The notes: generated from the letters alone by a model not told the origin. 42,829 bases of DNA from an uncultured Actinomycetes bacterium (GCA_946886425.1 CAMPIP010000002.1:1-42829), one strand, 5' to 3'. Counted from the stretch's first letter, positions 8,183-16,090 are shown. Numbers and translations: made by a program.

Positions 8183-8571
8183 TTCTCGACAGCTCGGCAA
8201 TTCTCGCCGTTCTCTTCGAAGAGGACGGCCATGAGCAGATCGTCGACGCGATGAGCGACGCTGACGTTCTGGCGATCGGGGCACCGACCCTGGTCGAGAC
8301 CGGGATGGTCGCGATTCGGTCCTTCGACCTCCACGGGAAAGCTCTGCTCGCCGAGTTCCTCTCGCGCTGGAGCGTCGTGGTTACCCCCTTCGACAATAGG
8401 CACTGGCAAGTCGCCGGCGACGCCTTCATCCGATTTGGCAAGGGTCGTCACCCCGCTCGCCTCAACTTCGGCGACTGCCTGACCTACGCGACCGCCCGCG
8501 TATCCGACCTGCCGCTGCTATTCGTCGGCGAAGATTTCGCCAAGACGGACGTGATCCCGGCGCTCGGTTGA
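8179..8571 (+). CDS. VapC-type PIN-domain ribonuclease toxin
   Basis: A 130-aa PIN domain. The acidic cluster expected for Mg-dependent RNA cleavage is complete: Asp4 in MILDSSA, Glu40 in TLVET, Asp99 in FGDCLTYA and Asp119 in GEDFAKTD. I chose the TTG at 8179, which overlaps the antitoxin stop (TTGA) and puts the catalytic Asp at its usual position near the N-terminus. The reading frame is open far upstream, but that part overlaps vapB and is a shadow. Relatives cut tRNA or rRNA at specific sites; the target here is unknown. The gene ends 13 bases before a convergent acyltransferase gene. Confidence 0.88.
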   Translation: MILDSSAILAVLFEEDGHEQIVDAMSDADVLAIGAPTLVETGMVAIRSFDLHGKALLAEFLSRWSVVVTPFDNRHWQVAGDAFIRFGKGRHPARLNFGDCLTYATARVSDLPLLFVGEDFAKTDVIPALG

Positions 8572-8584
8572 GCCGGCGCTCCGC

Positions 8585-9244
8585 TCAGCGGGGATCCGGC
8601 GGCGAGAGGGTCGTCCAGGCCTCGGGGTCCGGCTCGACCGGACGCTCCCAGCGCAGCTCTTTGGGCGCCTCGCGCATCCGGATCACCCGGGCCGGGGCGC
8701 CGGCGACGACGGCGTTGGCGGGGACGTCCTTGGTGACCACCGCGTTGGTGCCGACGATCGAGTTGTCGCCGACCCTGACCCCGCGGAGGATGCAGGCGCC
8801 GTAGCCGATCCAGACGTTGGAGCCGACCTCGACATCGCGCTTGTAGATGCCCTGCAGGCGGATCGGCCGCTCGACCTCGACGACGCCGTGGTCGAAGTCG
8901 ATGAACATCGCCCGGTCGGCGATCACGCATTGGTCGCCGATCCGCACGTGCTGGTAGGCGGAGATCGTGCATTCCTGGCCCATCACCGTCTTGGCGCCGA
9001 TCTCGACGAGGCCCTCGTGGCAGCGGATCTTGGTCCCGTCGCCGATCCAGACGAAGCGGCCGAAGCGGATCTCGCCCTGGCGGCCGACCTCCAGTTCCAG
9101 CCGCCGGCCGAGGAAGACGAGGCCGTCAGTCTGCCAGCGGCGGCCGGCCCGCGTCGAAAAGCGCCGCCAGGCGTAGCGCCAGGCGAGCAGGCCGTAGCGG
9201 TGGTTGAGCATCCCGTGGGCGGCGGCGAAGCGGAACAGGCGCAT
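8585..9244 (-). CDS. Left-handed beta-helix (hexapeptide) acyltransferase
   Basis: A 219-aa protein in the maltose O-acetyltransferase-like group. Imperfect hexapeptide repeats (V/I-G-x-x-x-x) run from about residue 75 to 180, for example VEIGAKTVMG, VRIGDQCVI, VEVGSNVWIGYGACI and VRVGDNSIVGTNAVV. The usual ending NAVVAGAPARVIR is present. The DFDHG segment lies where such enzymes place catalytic and substrate residues. Expected to acetylate a sugar or a glycan intermediate with acetyl-CoA; the acceptor is unknown. I chose ATG 9244 rather than the frame opening at 9355, because the longer form would run into the divergent meaB gene, and a reverse -10 (TAGAGT) lies ten bases upstream of 9244. 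Confidence 0.87.
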   Translation of the reverse strand: MRLFRFAAAHGMLNHRYGLLAWRYAWRRFSTRAGRRWQTDGLVFLGRRLELEVGRQGEIRFGRFVWIGDGTKIRCHEGLVEIGAKTVMGQECTISAYQHVRIGDQCVIADRAMFIDFDHGVVEVERPIRLQGIYKRDVEVGSNVWIGYGACILRGVRVGDNSIVGTNAVVTKDVPANAVVAGAPARVIRMREAPKELRWERPVEPDPEAWTTLSPPDPR

Positions 9245-9254
9245 GCGGCGCCGG

Positions 9255-9264
9255 ACTCTAGACT
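9255..9264. promoter_or_regulatory. Bidirectional overlapping -10 element (acyltransferase / meaB)
   Basis: The ten bases ACTCTAGACT contain TAGACT forward (eight bases before the meaB GTG) and TAGAGT in reverse (ten bases before the acyltransferase ATG), sharing the central TA. The same geometry recurs at 16081-16090. Confidence 0.55.
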
Positions 9265-9272
9265 GAGCGCCC

Positions 9273-10238
9273 GTGACCGCGGACGCCGCCAAGACCGCCC
9301 CCCTCGCCGAGCGCCTCCTCGCCGGCGACAAGCGGGCGCTGGCGCGGGCGATCACCTTGATCGAGTCCGATGACCCGGCCGGCTGGGAGCTGGTCCGCGA
9401 GGTCTACCCACACACCGGCAAGGCCCGCATCGTCGGCTTCACCGGTCCGCCCGGGGTGGGCAAGAGCACCTTGATCGGGGCCCTGACCGCGGAGCTGCGC
9501 AAGGCCGACCGCCAGGTCTCGGTGCTCTCGATCGATCCCTCCAGCCCGTTCACCCGCGGCGCCCTGCTGGGCGACCGGATCCGGCTCTCCGAGCACTTCC
9601 TCGACCCCGGCGTCTTCATCCGCTCGATGGCCTCGCGCGGCGCCCTCGGCGGTCTCTCCGAGGCGGCCCTGCAGGTGGCGCTGGTGATGGACGCGGCCGG
9701 CAAGGACGACGTTCTGATCGAGACCGTCGGCGTCGGCCAGGCGGAGATAGACATCGTCGACCACGCCGACACCATCGTGCTTGCGCTGATGCCTGGCTCC
9801 GGCGACTCGATCCAGGCGCTGAAGGCGGGCGTGATGGAGATCCCCGACGTCATCGTCGTCAACAAGGCCGACCACCCAATGACCGACACGATGGTCCGCG
9901 AGGTCCGCGGCGTGCTCGCCCTCTCCCACGACCCCGGAGGCTGGAAGGTGCCGATCCTGCGCACCGAGGCGGCCCGGGGGGAGGGGGTCGACGAGCTGGC
10001 GACGGCGATCGCCGACCACCGGGCCTTCATCGAGGAGGCCGGGACGCTGGCCGAGCGGCGCGCCCGCAACCTGCGCAGCGAGGTGCTCGGGATCGCCACC
10101 TCGCGGATGCGGCGGCGCCTCGAGGCGACCGTCGCCGACGACCCCGGCACCGCCGAGCTGCTGGACCGGGTGGTGCGGCGCGAGCTCGACCCGGCGACCG
10201 CGGCCAGCGAGCTGCTCGAGAAGCACACCGATGCCTGA
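9273..10238 (+). CDS. meaB: MeaB/ArgK-type G-protein chaperone of B12 acyl-CoA mutases
   Basis: A 321-aa SIMIBI-class GTPase. The P-loop GPPGVGKS lies at 58-65, followed by SIDPSSPFTRGALLGDRIR, the family-specific FIRSMASRGALGGLSEAA, the ETVGVGQAE switch region and the NKAD base-specificity motif. MeaB protects and gates adenosylcobalamin loading of acyl-CoA mutases, and the likely client is encoded 9 kb downstream at 18123/19773. An older ArgK (amino-acid transport kinase) annotation of this family is not supported by mechanism. It starts with GTG eight bases after a TANNNT -10, so its transcript is probably near-leaderless. Its stop overlaps the next gene. Confidence 0.93.
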   Translation: MTADAAKTAPLAERLLAGDKRALARAITLIESDDPAGWELVREVYPHTGKARIVGFTGPPGVGKSTLIGALTAELRKADRQVSVLSIDPSSPFTRGALLGDRIRLSEHFLDPGVFIRSMASRGALGGLSEAALQVALVMDAAGKDDVLIETVGVGQAEIDIVDHADTIVLALMPGSGDSIQALKAGVMEIPDVIVVNKADHPMTDTMVREVRGVLALSHDPGGWKVPILRTEAARGEGVDELATAIADHRAFIEEAGTLAERRARNLRSEVLGIATSRMRRRLEATVADDPGTAELLDRVVRRELDPATAASELLEKHTDA

Positions 10239-10653
10239 GGCCGCGGCGCTGCCCTCAAGCGAGGAGGCGTCGCGCTGGATCGGGGCCGGGCTCGCCGACG
10301 TCGACGGCGCCGAGCTCGGCAAGGTCGAGGCCATCTTCGTAGACGCCCGCAGCGGCGAGCCGGCCTGGCTGGTCGCCCGCCTCGGCCGCCGCCGCTCCAC
10401 CCGCCTGGTCGCGGTGCCGCTGCGCGAGTGCGCCGGCGCCGCCTTCGGGGTCTGGGCGGCGCAGCCGGCGGCGGCGCTGAAGACCGCCCCGGTGGTCGAC
10501 GCGACCCGGCCGCTGCGGCGCGAGCACGAGCTGACGATCTGCTCGCATTACGGGATCGGCGGTGCGGTCGGCCGCGCCGCCGAGGTGGCGTCCCGTCCCG
10601 AGGGCGAGGTCACCGCGGTGCCGCTCGGCTCCCCGGCGAACGCGGTCGCTTAA
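10231..10653 (+). CDS. PRC-barrel domain protein
   Basis: A 140-aa protein overlapping the end of meaB by eight bases. Residues 15-75 resemble a PRC-barrel: WIGAGLADVDGAELGKVEAI, then VDARSGEPAWLVAR and RLVAVPL, the small beta-barrel seen in RimM and photosynthetic reaction-centre H subunits. The C-terminal half repeats the motif weakly (TRPLRREHELTICSHYGIG). Function is unknown. Overlap with meaB suggests co-translation but does not by itself link it to mutase maturation. It ends before a small hairpin and a convergent acyl-CoA dehydrogenase. Confidence 0.75.
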   Translation: MPEAAALPSSEEASRWIGAGLADVDGAELGKVEAIFVDARSGEPAWLVARLGRRRSTRLVAVPLRECAGAAFGVWAAQPAAALKTAPVVDATRPLRREHELTICSHYGIGGAVGRAAEVASRPEGEVTAVPLGSPANAVA

Positions 10654-10654
10654 C

Positions 10655-10668
10655 GCCCCTGGAGGGGC
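10655..10668. terminator. Short GC hairpin between convergent genes
   Basis: GCCCC (10655-10659), loop TGGA, GGGGC (10664-10668) followed by CTTAATGTT. It lies between two convergent stops, so a weak bidirectional terminator is plausible, but there is no real T-run. Confidence 0.35.
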
Positions 10669-10689
10669 CTTAATGTTCCGCGCCCGCGT

Positions 10690-11835
10690 TCAGCAGCCGA
10701 GCTGGCGGGCGATCACCATCTGCTGCACCTCGTCGGTGCCCTCGCCGATGGTGAGGATCTTGGCGTCGCGGTAGAAGCGGCAGACGGGGTACTCCTCGAT
10801 GAAGCCGTAGCCGCCGTGGATCTGCACGGCCTCCTCGGTCGCCCTGACGGCGAGGCGGCCGGTGATCAGCTTCGCCTGGGCGGCGGTGAGGGTGAAGGAC
10901 TGGCCGGCGTCCTTCTCCAGGGCGGCGCGCCAGGTGAGCAGGCGGGCGGCCTCGATCTGGGCCGAGAGGTCGGCGATCTTGGCCTGGATCGACTGGAACT
11001 TCGCGATCGGCTGGCCGAAGGCGCGGCGCTCCTTGGCGTAGGCGATCGCCTCGTCGAGGGCGCCCTGGGCGAGGCCGACGCCCATCGCGGCGACGCCGAT
11101 CCGGCCGCCGTCGAGGATGTGGAGGAAGTTCTTGAAGCCGTCGCCGCGGCGGCCGAGCAGGGCCGACTCGGGCAAACGGCAGTCCTCGAAGGAGAGCGGC
11201 CGGGTGTCCGATGCGTTCCAGCCCATCTTCCGGTAGGCCTCGCCGACCTCGTAGCCCGGCGTCCCGGTCGGGACGATCAGGTTCGAGATCTCCTTGCGTC
11301 CGTTCGCCTCGCCGGTCACGGCGGTGATCGAGACGCAGCCGGAGATCTCGGTGCCGGAGTTGGTGATGAACTGCTTGGCCCCGTTGACGACCCACTCGCC
11401 GTCCTCGAGCCTGGCGGAGGTCCGCACGTTGCCGGCGTCGGAGCCGGCCTCGGGCTCGGTCAGCCCGAACGAGGCGAGCCGCTCCCCGCCGCAGAGCCGC
11501 GGCAGCCATTCGTCCTTCTGCTCGTCGCTGCCCCAGAGGTAGATCGGCATCGTCCCCAGCGAGGTGTGGGCGGCCATCGTGATGCAGACCGAGGAGTCGA
11601 TCCGGGCCAGCTCTTCGACCGCCAGCACGTAGGAGAGCGTGTCGGCGCCGCCGCCCCCGTACTCCTGCGGGAAAGGGATCCCCATCAGTCCGAGCTTGCC
11701 GAGCTTGGCGACGATCTCGTAAGGGAACGACTTGGTGCGGTCGAGCTCCTCGGCGACCGGCGCGACCTCCTGCCGCGCGAAGTCGCGCACGGTGTCGCGC
11801 AGCAGGCGCTGCTCGTCGGAGAGATCGAAGTTCAC
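10690..11835 (-). CDS. Acyl-CoA dehydrogenase
   Basis: A 381-aa FAD enzyme that would make the trans-2,3 double bond in an acyl-CoA and pass electrons to ETF, which is encoded at 20.4-22.2 kb. The layout is standard: N-terminal helices beginning NFDLSDEQRLLRDTVRDFAR, the FGLTEPEAGSDAGN flavin segment, and GGYGFIEEYPVCRFYRDAKI near the end. The catalytic base is predicted as Glu365 in TIGEGTDEVQQ, the short- and medium-chain type position. Chain-length preference cannot be read with confidence; butyryl- or isobutyryl-CoA would suit the nearby mutase. It lies 21 bases after the aldehyde dehydrogenase but also has its own -10 (reverse TAGGCT at 11849-11844) eight bases before its GTG start. Confidence 0.94.
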   Translation of the reverse strand: MNFDLSDEQRLLRDTVRDFARQEVAPVAEELDRTKSFPYEIVAKLGKLGLMGIPFPQEYGGGGADTLSYVLAVEELARIDSSVCITMAAHTSLGTMPIYLWGSDEQKDEWLPRLCGGERLASFGLTEPEAGSDAGNVRTSARLEDGEWVVNGAKQFITNSGTEISGCVSITAVTGEANGRKEISNLIVPTGTPGYEVGEAYRKMGWNASDTRPLSFEDCRLPESALLGRRGDGFKNFLHILDGGRIGVAAMGVGLAQGALDEAIAYAKERRAFGQPIAKFQSIQAKIADLSAQIEAARLLTWRAALEKDAGQSFTLTAAQAKLITGRLAVRATEEAVQIHGGYGFIEEYPVCRFYRDAKILTIGEGTDEVQQMVIARQLGC

Positions 11836-11843
11836 GGGCGAGG

Positions 11844-11849
11844 AGCCTA
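11844..11849 (-). promoter_or_regulatory. -10 element of the acyl-CoA dehydrogenase gene
   Basis: Reverse TAGGCT ends eight bases before the GTG start, overlapping the short gap after the upstream stop. It suggests separate transcription inside the operon. Confidence 0.4.
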
Positions 11850-11856
11850 AGGGGAA

Positions 11857-13293
11857 CTAGAGCTGCAGCGACTTGACCTGCAGCAGCTCCTCGATCCCAT
11901 ACCGCCCGTTCTCACGGCCGTGGCCGCTCTGGCCGTAGCCGCCGAACGGGGCCAGCGGATTGAAGGCGCCGCCGTTGATCTCGATCTGGCCGGTGCGGAT
12001 CCGTTTCGCGACCGCGATCGCCCGCTCCTGATCGTCGGACCAGACGCCGCCGGCCAGCCCGTACTCGGTGTCGTTGGCGATCCGAACCGCCTCGTCCTCG
12101 CCCTCGTAGGGCTGGATCGCCAGCACCGGGCCGAAGATCTCCTCCCGGGCGATCGTCATCTCCGGGGTGACGTCCGAGAAGACGGTGGGGCGGACGAAGT
12201 AGCCGCGATCGAGCCCCTCGGGCGCCTCGGCGCCGCCGGTGAGGAGCTTCGCTCCCCCGGCCTGGCCCTTCTCGATGTAGCCGCGGACGCGCTGGCGCTG
12301 GGTGTCGGAGACCAGTGGCCCGAGCCGGGTCGACTCCTCGAAGGGGTCTCCCGGGGTAAACGACTCGGCGGTCGCTTTGGCGATCTCCTCGGCCTCGGCC
12401 ACCCGCTGGCGGGGGACCAGCATCCGGGTCAGGGCGCTGCAGGTCTGGCCCGAGTTGAGGAAGCACTTGGCGACCCCGTCGGGGACGGCGCGGGCGAGGT
12501 CGGCGTCGTCGAGGATCACGTTCGGGGACTTGCCGCCGAGCTCCATCGCCACCGGCTTGACGGTCGCCGAGGCGAGCTCGCTGACCCGTTTGCCGGCCCG
12601 GGTCGAGCCGGTGAAGGAAACGAAGTCGATGCCGGGGTGAGCGGCGATCGCCTCACCGACGACTGGCCCGATCCCGGTGACGAGGTTGAGGACGCCCGGC
12701 GGCAGCCCGGCCGCGTCGACCACCTCGGCCAGCTGGAAGGCGTTCAGCGGCACGATCTCGCTCGGCTTCAGGACCACCGTGCAGCCGGCCGCCAGGGCCG
12801 GCGCCACCTTGGCGACGATCTGGTTCAGCGGGTAGTTCCAGGGCGTGATCGCGCCGACCACGCCGACCCCCTCGCGCAGCACCCGGGAGTTGCCGATCTC
12901 CTCCTCCCAGGCGATTTCCTCCATCAGCTTCGGCATCGAGGCCATCTGCGCGATCGGCAGCCCGACCTGGACGATCTGACTCAGCTTCAGCGGCATCCCC
13001 AGCTCCTGGGAGATCGTCGCCGCGATCTCCTCGCCGCGCTCGCCGAGCCCGGCGGCGATCGCCGCGATGTAGCCGGCCCGCTCCTCGCGCGGGGTCTGCG
13101 ACCAGGACTCGAAGGCCTCACGGGCCGCCGCCACGGCGCTGTCGACGTCGACCGCCGTGCAGCCCGGGATCGTCCCCATCACCTCCTCGGTGGTCGAGTT
13201 GATCACCTCAAGCCGCTCCGCGCCCTGCGGCTCGACCCACTCGCCGCCGATGAAGATCTTGTCCTTCGCCTGCACCTCAGCCGCCGTCGCCAT
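11857..13293 (-). CDS. NAD(P)-dependent aldehyde dehydrogenase
   Basis: A 478-aa ALDH superfamily enzyme oxidising an aldehyde to an acid. The active site is complete: [10 protein letters not shown] for the oxyanion Asn, [11 protein letters not shown] for cofactor binding, [11 protein letters not shown] with general base Glu251, and [10 protein letters not shown] with nucleophile Cys285. There is no CoA-acylating signature, so a free acid is the likely product. The start ATG at 13293 has a strong GAGGAG ribosome site; the frame open upstream overlaps the regulator gene and is a shadow. It follows the hxlR regulator by 14 bases and precedes the acyl-CoA dehydrogenase, so an aldehyde-linked regulon is inferred. 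The aldehyde is unknown. Confidence 0.94.
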   Translation of the reverse strand: MATAAEVQAKDKIFIGGEWVEPQGAERLEVINSTTEEVMGTIPGCTAVDVDSAVAAAREAFESWSQTPREERAGYIAAIAAGLGERGEEIAATISQELGMPLKLSQIVQVGLPIAQMASMPKLMEEIAWEEEIGNSRVLREGVGVVGAITPWNYPLNQIVAKVAPALAAGCTVVLKPSEIVPLNAFQLAEVVDAAGLPPGVLNLVTGIGPVVGEAIAAHPGIDFVSFTGSTRAGKRVSELASATVKPVAMELGGKSPNVILDDADLARAVPDGVAKCFLNSGQTCSALTRMLVPRQRVAEAEEIAKATAESFTPGDPFEESTRLGPLVSDTQRQRVRGYIEKGQAGGAKLLTGGAEAPEGLDRGYFVRPTVFSDVTPEMTIAREEIFGPVLAIQPYEGEDEAVRIANDTEYGLAGGVWSDDQERAIAVAKRIRTGQIEINGGAFNPLAPFGGYGQSGHGRENGRYGIEELLQVKSLQL

Positions 13294-13307
13294 TCGCCTC
13301 TCCTCTT

Positions 13308-13805
13308 CTAGTCCTCGTCCGCCGTCGCGTTCAACGCTAACGCCTCGTCGTGGGCCAGCCGTCCCGGGCCCGGGACCTGGATCGCGTCGCGGGCGTTCAG
13401 CACCTTGCCGCAGCTCTCGCAGATGCCGCGCTCGCTGACCTGGCCGCCGCAGACCTTGTGGAGGATCACTTTCGGCGGGCCGCCCGGGCTGGGGGAGTAG
13501 CGGTCGCCCCAACTGAGCAGGGCGATCAGGGTCGGCCAGAGGTCGAGCCCCTTCTCGGTCAGGAAGTACTCGTGGCGCGGCGGGCTCGCCTGGTACGGGC
13601 GGCGCTCGAGGATGTCCTCGTCGACGAGGCGTTGCAGGCGAGCGGCGAGGACGTTGCGGGCGACCCCCAGGGAGGACTGGATCTCGCCGAAGCGGCGGTG
13701 GCCGTTGAAGACGTCGCGGACGATCAGCAACGACCAGCGCTCGCCGATCACTTCCAGCGACTTGGCGATCGAGCAGAGCTGGTCCGGATAGTCGCGCCGC
13801 AGCAT
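13308..13805 (-). CDS. HxlR-family regulator with C-terminal Cys ribbon
   Basis: A winged-helix regulator (165 aa from the ATG at 13805). The family core is clear: [20 protein letters not shown], then [21 protein letters not shown] and the wing at [16 protein letters not shown]. The N-terminal Cys11 is the residue that senses electrophiles or oxidants in some HxlR relatives. An extra C-terminal segment [18 protein letters not shown] with Cys119, Cys129 and Cys132 looks like a small zinc ribbon. The frame opens with TTG at 13841, inside an inverted repeat; I prefer the ATG, though neither has a good ribosome site. It leads the operon with aldehyde dehydrogenase and acyl-CoA dehydrogenase and stands divergent to a thioesterase unit, so aldehyde-responsive control is a reasonable guess. 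Confidence 0.88.
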   Translation of the reverse strand: MLRRDYPDQLCSIAKSLEVIGERWSLLIVRDVFNGHRRFGEIQSSLGVARNVLAARLQRLVDEDILERRPYQASPPRHEYFLTEKGLDLWPTLIALLSWGDRYSPSPGGPPKVILHKVCGGQVSERGICESCGKVLNARDAIQVPGPGRLAHDEALALNATADED

Positions 13806-13828
13806 CGGTGTGATCTTCGCACACTTGG

Positions 13829-13857
13829 TTGCATCAAACAACTGACTGGGGTAGGGT
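13829..13857 (+). promoter_or_regulatory. Promoter of the small ORF / thioesterase unit
   Basis: TTGCAT (13829-13834), a 17-base spacer and TAGGGT (13852-13857) on the forward strand, 59 bases before the small ORF at 13917. The spacer is covered by one arm of the adjoining inverted repeat. Confidence 0.5.
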
Positions 13858-13880
13858 CCCGCATGCAGTTAGTTGCTTGA
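13834..13880. promoter_or_regulatory. Inverted repeat, probable HxlR operator
   Basis: TCAAACAACTGACTG (13834-13848) and the reverse complement of 13866-13880 agree at 13 of 15 positions, with a 17-base gap. The arms surround the forward -10 and lie at the front of hxlR, so one bound dimer pair could control both directions. The regulator assignment is inference from position. Confidence 0.55.
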
Positions 13881-13916
13881 AGAAACCCAGCCTGACGAGC
13901 CGAATGGAGGCGACAG

Positions 13917-14069
13917 ATGAGGCTGACCGGCAAACACAGGAACCAGCGGCGCCGGGCGCCGCGGATCGCGATCAGCCAGGAGGAGATCACCGCCGATCTC
14001 CACTACCCGGCGACGAGTCGCGCGGTGCGCCAGCAGGTTGACGGCACCCGGAGGGCCGGGGGCCGGTGA
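13917..14069 (+). CDS. Small basic protein of unknown function, coupled to thioesterase
   Basis: A 50-aa ORF that automatic tracks would miss by length. It begins MRLTGKHRNQRRRAPRIAIS and is strongly basic at the N-terminus, with a short acidic patch QEEITAD and a second basic C-terminus. Three things support it: a GGAGG ribosome site (13906-13910) seven bases before the ATG, a promoter upstream, and a stop that overlaps the next start codon (GTGA at 14066-14069), which implies translational coupling. I recognise no domain. It could instead be a leader peptide that controls translation of the thioesterase. Confidence 0.55.
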   Translation: MRLTGKHRNQRRRAPRIAISQEEITADLHYPATSRAVRQQVDGTRRAGGR

Positions 14070-14638
14070 GCGCCGAGGAGCTCGTTCTCGCCGATCCCGA
14101 CTCGACGGCCGCGGATGTCGCCGAGGCGTTCGCGGCCGCCGACCCGGAGGCATCCCGCAGCCGCACCCTGGTCTGGCAGGACCCGGTGCCGACGGCGGCC
14201 GCCGGGGCGACGATGACCGGCATCGAGTACATGAGCGCGGTCGTCACCGGCAAGGTGCCGCCACCGCCGATCGCGGTGACGATGCGACTGCGCCCGGTCG
14301 AGCTCGAGGAGGGCCGGGTCGTCTTCGAGGGCGAGCCCGGAGAGGAGCACTACAACCCGATCGGCGTCGTCCACGGCGGCTACGCCGCGACCCTGCTCGA
14401 CTCGGCGCTCGGCTGCGCGGTCCACACCACGCTGCCGGCCGGCGTCGGCTACACCTCGCTCGGCCTCGAGGCCAAGTACGTGCGGCCGATCAGCCGCGAC
14501 ACCGGCCGGGTGCTCTGCGAGGCGAAGGTCCTCTACCGCGGCCGCAAACAGGCGACCGCGGAGGCGACCCTGGTGGCGGCGGAGAGCGGCAAGCTGCTCG
14601 CCCACGGCACCGCTACCTGCATGATCCTCGGCGGCTAG
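14066..14638 (+). CDS. PaaI-family hotdog acyl-CoA thioesterase
   Basis: A 190-aa protein with an N-terminal extension of about 45 residues and a 4HBT hotdog domain. The family signature is EHYNPIGVVHGGYAATLLDSA, with the HGG turn and the catalytic acidic residue in the following helix, then GYTSLGLEAKYVRPI. It should hydrolyse acyl-CoA or aryl-CoA thioesters, possibly to free CoA during acyl or aldehyde metabolism. The GTG start overlaps the stop of the upstream 50-aa ORF. At the 3' end its TAG and the reverse-strand stop of pepA share the palindrome CTAG, so the two convergent genes overlap by four bases. Confidence 0.88.
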   Translation: MSAEELVLADPDSTAADVAEAFAAADPEASRSRTLVWQDPVPTAAAGATMTGIEYMSAVVTGKVPPPPIAVTMRLRPVELEEGRVVFEGEPGEEHYNPIGVVHGGYAATLLDSALGCAVHTTLPAGVGYTSLGLEAKYVRPISRDTGRVLCEAKVLYRGRKQATAEATLVAAESGKLLAHGTATCMILGG

Positions 14639-16071
14639 CCGTGGGCGAAGCGCCGCGCCAGCTCGACCAGCAGCCGGACCCCGTAGCCGCTGGCGTCCTT
14701 GCCGGTGTAGGCGCGGCCGACGTCCCAGGCGGTGCCGGCGATGTCGATGTGCGCCCAGGGGGTCTCGCCGACGAACTCCTCGAGGAAGGAGGCGGCGGTG
14801 GCCGTCCCGGCCTCGCGCTTGGCGGCGAGGTTGGAGAGGTCGGCGAAGGTGCCCTTCATCAGCTTCTTGTACTCGGGGTGGAGGGGCAGCCGCCAGATCA
14901 GCTCGCCGGTGACCGTGCCGGCGCGCTCGACCTCGCCGGCGAGGGCGTCGTCGTTGCCGAGCACCGCCGCGTACGTCGAGCCGAGCGCGATCACCACGGC
15001 GCCGGTCAGCGTCGCCAGGTCGACCACCCGCTCGGCGCCGAGCTCGATCGCGTAGGCGAGCGCGTCGGCGAGGATCAGCCGGCCCTCGGCGTCGGTGTTG
15101 TTGACCTCGACCGTCTTGCCGTTGTACTGGGTGATCACGTCGCCCGGCTTGATCGCCGAGCCGGATGGCATGTTCTCGGTCGCCGGGACGACCGCGACCA
15201 AATCGATCGCCAGGCCCAGCTCGGCGATCGCGGCGACCGCCTCGAGCACGGCGGCGGCGCCGGACATGTCGTACTTCATCTCCTGCATGCCGGCGCCGGG
15301 CTTGAGCGAGATGCCGCCGGTGTCGAAGGTGACCCCCTTGCCGACCAGGCCGAGGGTGGCGGCGCTGCCGCCGCCGGCGTAGCGCAGCGCGATCAGGCGC
15401 GGCTCCTCGACGCTGCCCTGGCTGACGGCGACGAGGCCGCCCATCTTCTTGGCGACGATCTCCTCGCGTCCCAGCACCTCGACCGTGACGGCCTCGTTGC
15501 CGGCGGCGATCTCCTCGGCGCGGGCGGCGAGGAAGGCGGGGGTGGCGACGTTGGCCGGGGTGCTCTGCAGGTCGCGCGCCCGGTTCGCGGCCTCGGCGGC
15601 GACTCGCGCCGCCTCCGCCGCGCCGGCCAGCTCAGCCGTGGCGAGCAGGGTCAGCGAGTTCAGGGTCGGTGCGGAGTCGTCGGGGTCGCCGCTCTTGAAG
15701 CGCTCGAACCGGTAGGCGCCGAGGATCGTCCCGGTGACCAGGCCCTCGGCGGCCGCCGCGTCGTCGTCGGACTCCGGCAGCAGCCAGGCCAGCGAGGTCG
15801 TCTTGCGCCGTCCCGCCTCCTTGGCGACCAGCGCCGCCGCGACGCGCAGCCGCTCGGCGTCGAGCTCCTCGCGCTTGCCGAGGCCGGCGACGAGCACCCG
15901 CGCCGGCGCCTCGGGGAAAAGGAAGGACAGCTTCTCGGCCGCTCCGACGGCGTTGGCGGCGCCCGGTGCCCCGGCCAGCGCGGCTGGCAGCGAGTCGCCC
16001 TCGCAGAGGCCGACCGCGACCAGGTCGGCCTCGACCTCGGCCAGCTCCGCTTGCAGGACTTCGACTCTCAT
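14635..16071 (-). CDS. pepA: Leucyl aminopeptidase (M17 family)
   Basis: A 478-aa dimetal aminopeptidase that releases N-terminal amino acids from peptides in the cytoplasm. The M17 signature NTDAEGRL is at 326-333. Metal ligands are predicted as Lys245 and Asp250 (in LVGKGVTFDTGG), Asp268 (in KYDMSGAA), Asp327 and Glu329, with catalytic Lys257 (in ISLKP) and Arg331. The N-terminal 165 residues form the less conserved macrodomain-like half. It is divergent from the thiolase gene; reverse TAGACT (16086-16081) lies nine bases before its ATG. Confidence 0.95.
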   Translation of the reverse strand: MRVEVLQAELAEVEADLVAVGLCEGDSLPAALAGAPGAANAVGAAEKLSFLFPEAPARVLVAGLGKREELDAERLRVAAALVAKEAGRRKTTSLAWLLPESDDDAAAAEGLVTGTILGAYRFERFKSGDPDDSAPTLNSLTLLATAELAGAAEAARVAAEAANRARDLQSTPANVATPAFLAARAEEIAAGNEAVTVEVLGREEIVAKKMGGLVAVSQGSVEEPRLIALRYAGGGSAATLGLVGKGVTFDTGGISLKPGAGMQEMKYDMSGAAAVLEAVAAIAELGLAIDLVAVVPATENMPSGSAIKPGDVITQYNGKTVEVNNTDAEGRLILADALAYAIELGAERVVDLATLTGAVVIALGSTYAAVLGNDDALAGEVERAGTVTGELIWRLPLHPEYKKLMKGTFADLSNLAAKREAGTATAASFLEEFVGETPWAHIDIAGTAWDVGRAYTGKDASGYGVRLLVELARRFAHG

Positions 16072-16080
16072 GGGTGGGCG

Positions 16081-16090
16081 AGTCTAAACT
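16081..16090. promoter_or_regulatory. Bidirectional overlapping -10 element (pepA / thiolase)
   Basis: AGTCTAAACT gives TAAACT forward and TAGACT in reverse, sharing the central TA, exactly as at 9255-9264. The forward transcript would have a leader of about 40 bases with its own ribosome site; the reverse one starts almost at the pepA ATG. Confidence 0.55.

Noticed and set aside
9245..9355. N-terminal extension of the acyltransferase to 9355
   Set aside because: It overlaps the divergent meaB gene and its promoter, and the added residues are low complexity.
13806..13841. Longer hxlR product from TTG 13841
   Set aside because: It would start inside the inverted repeat with a rare codon and no ribosome site; the ATG at 13805 precedes the conserved core.
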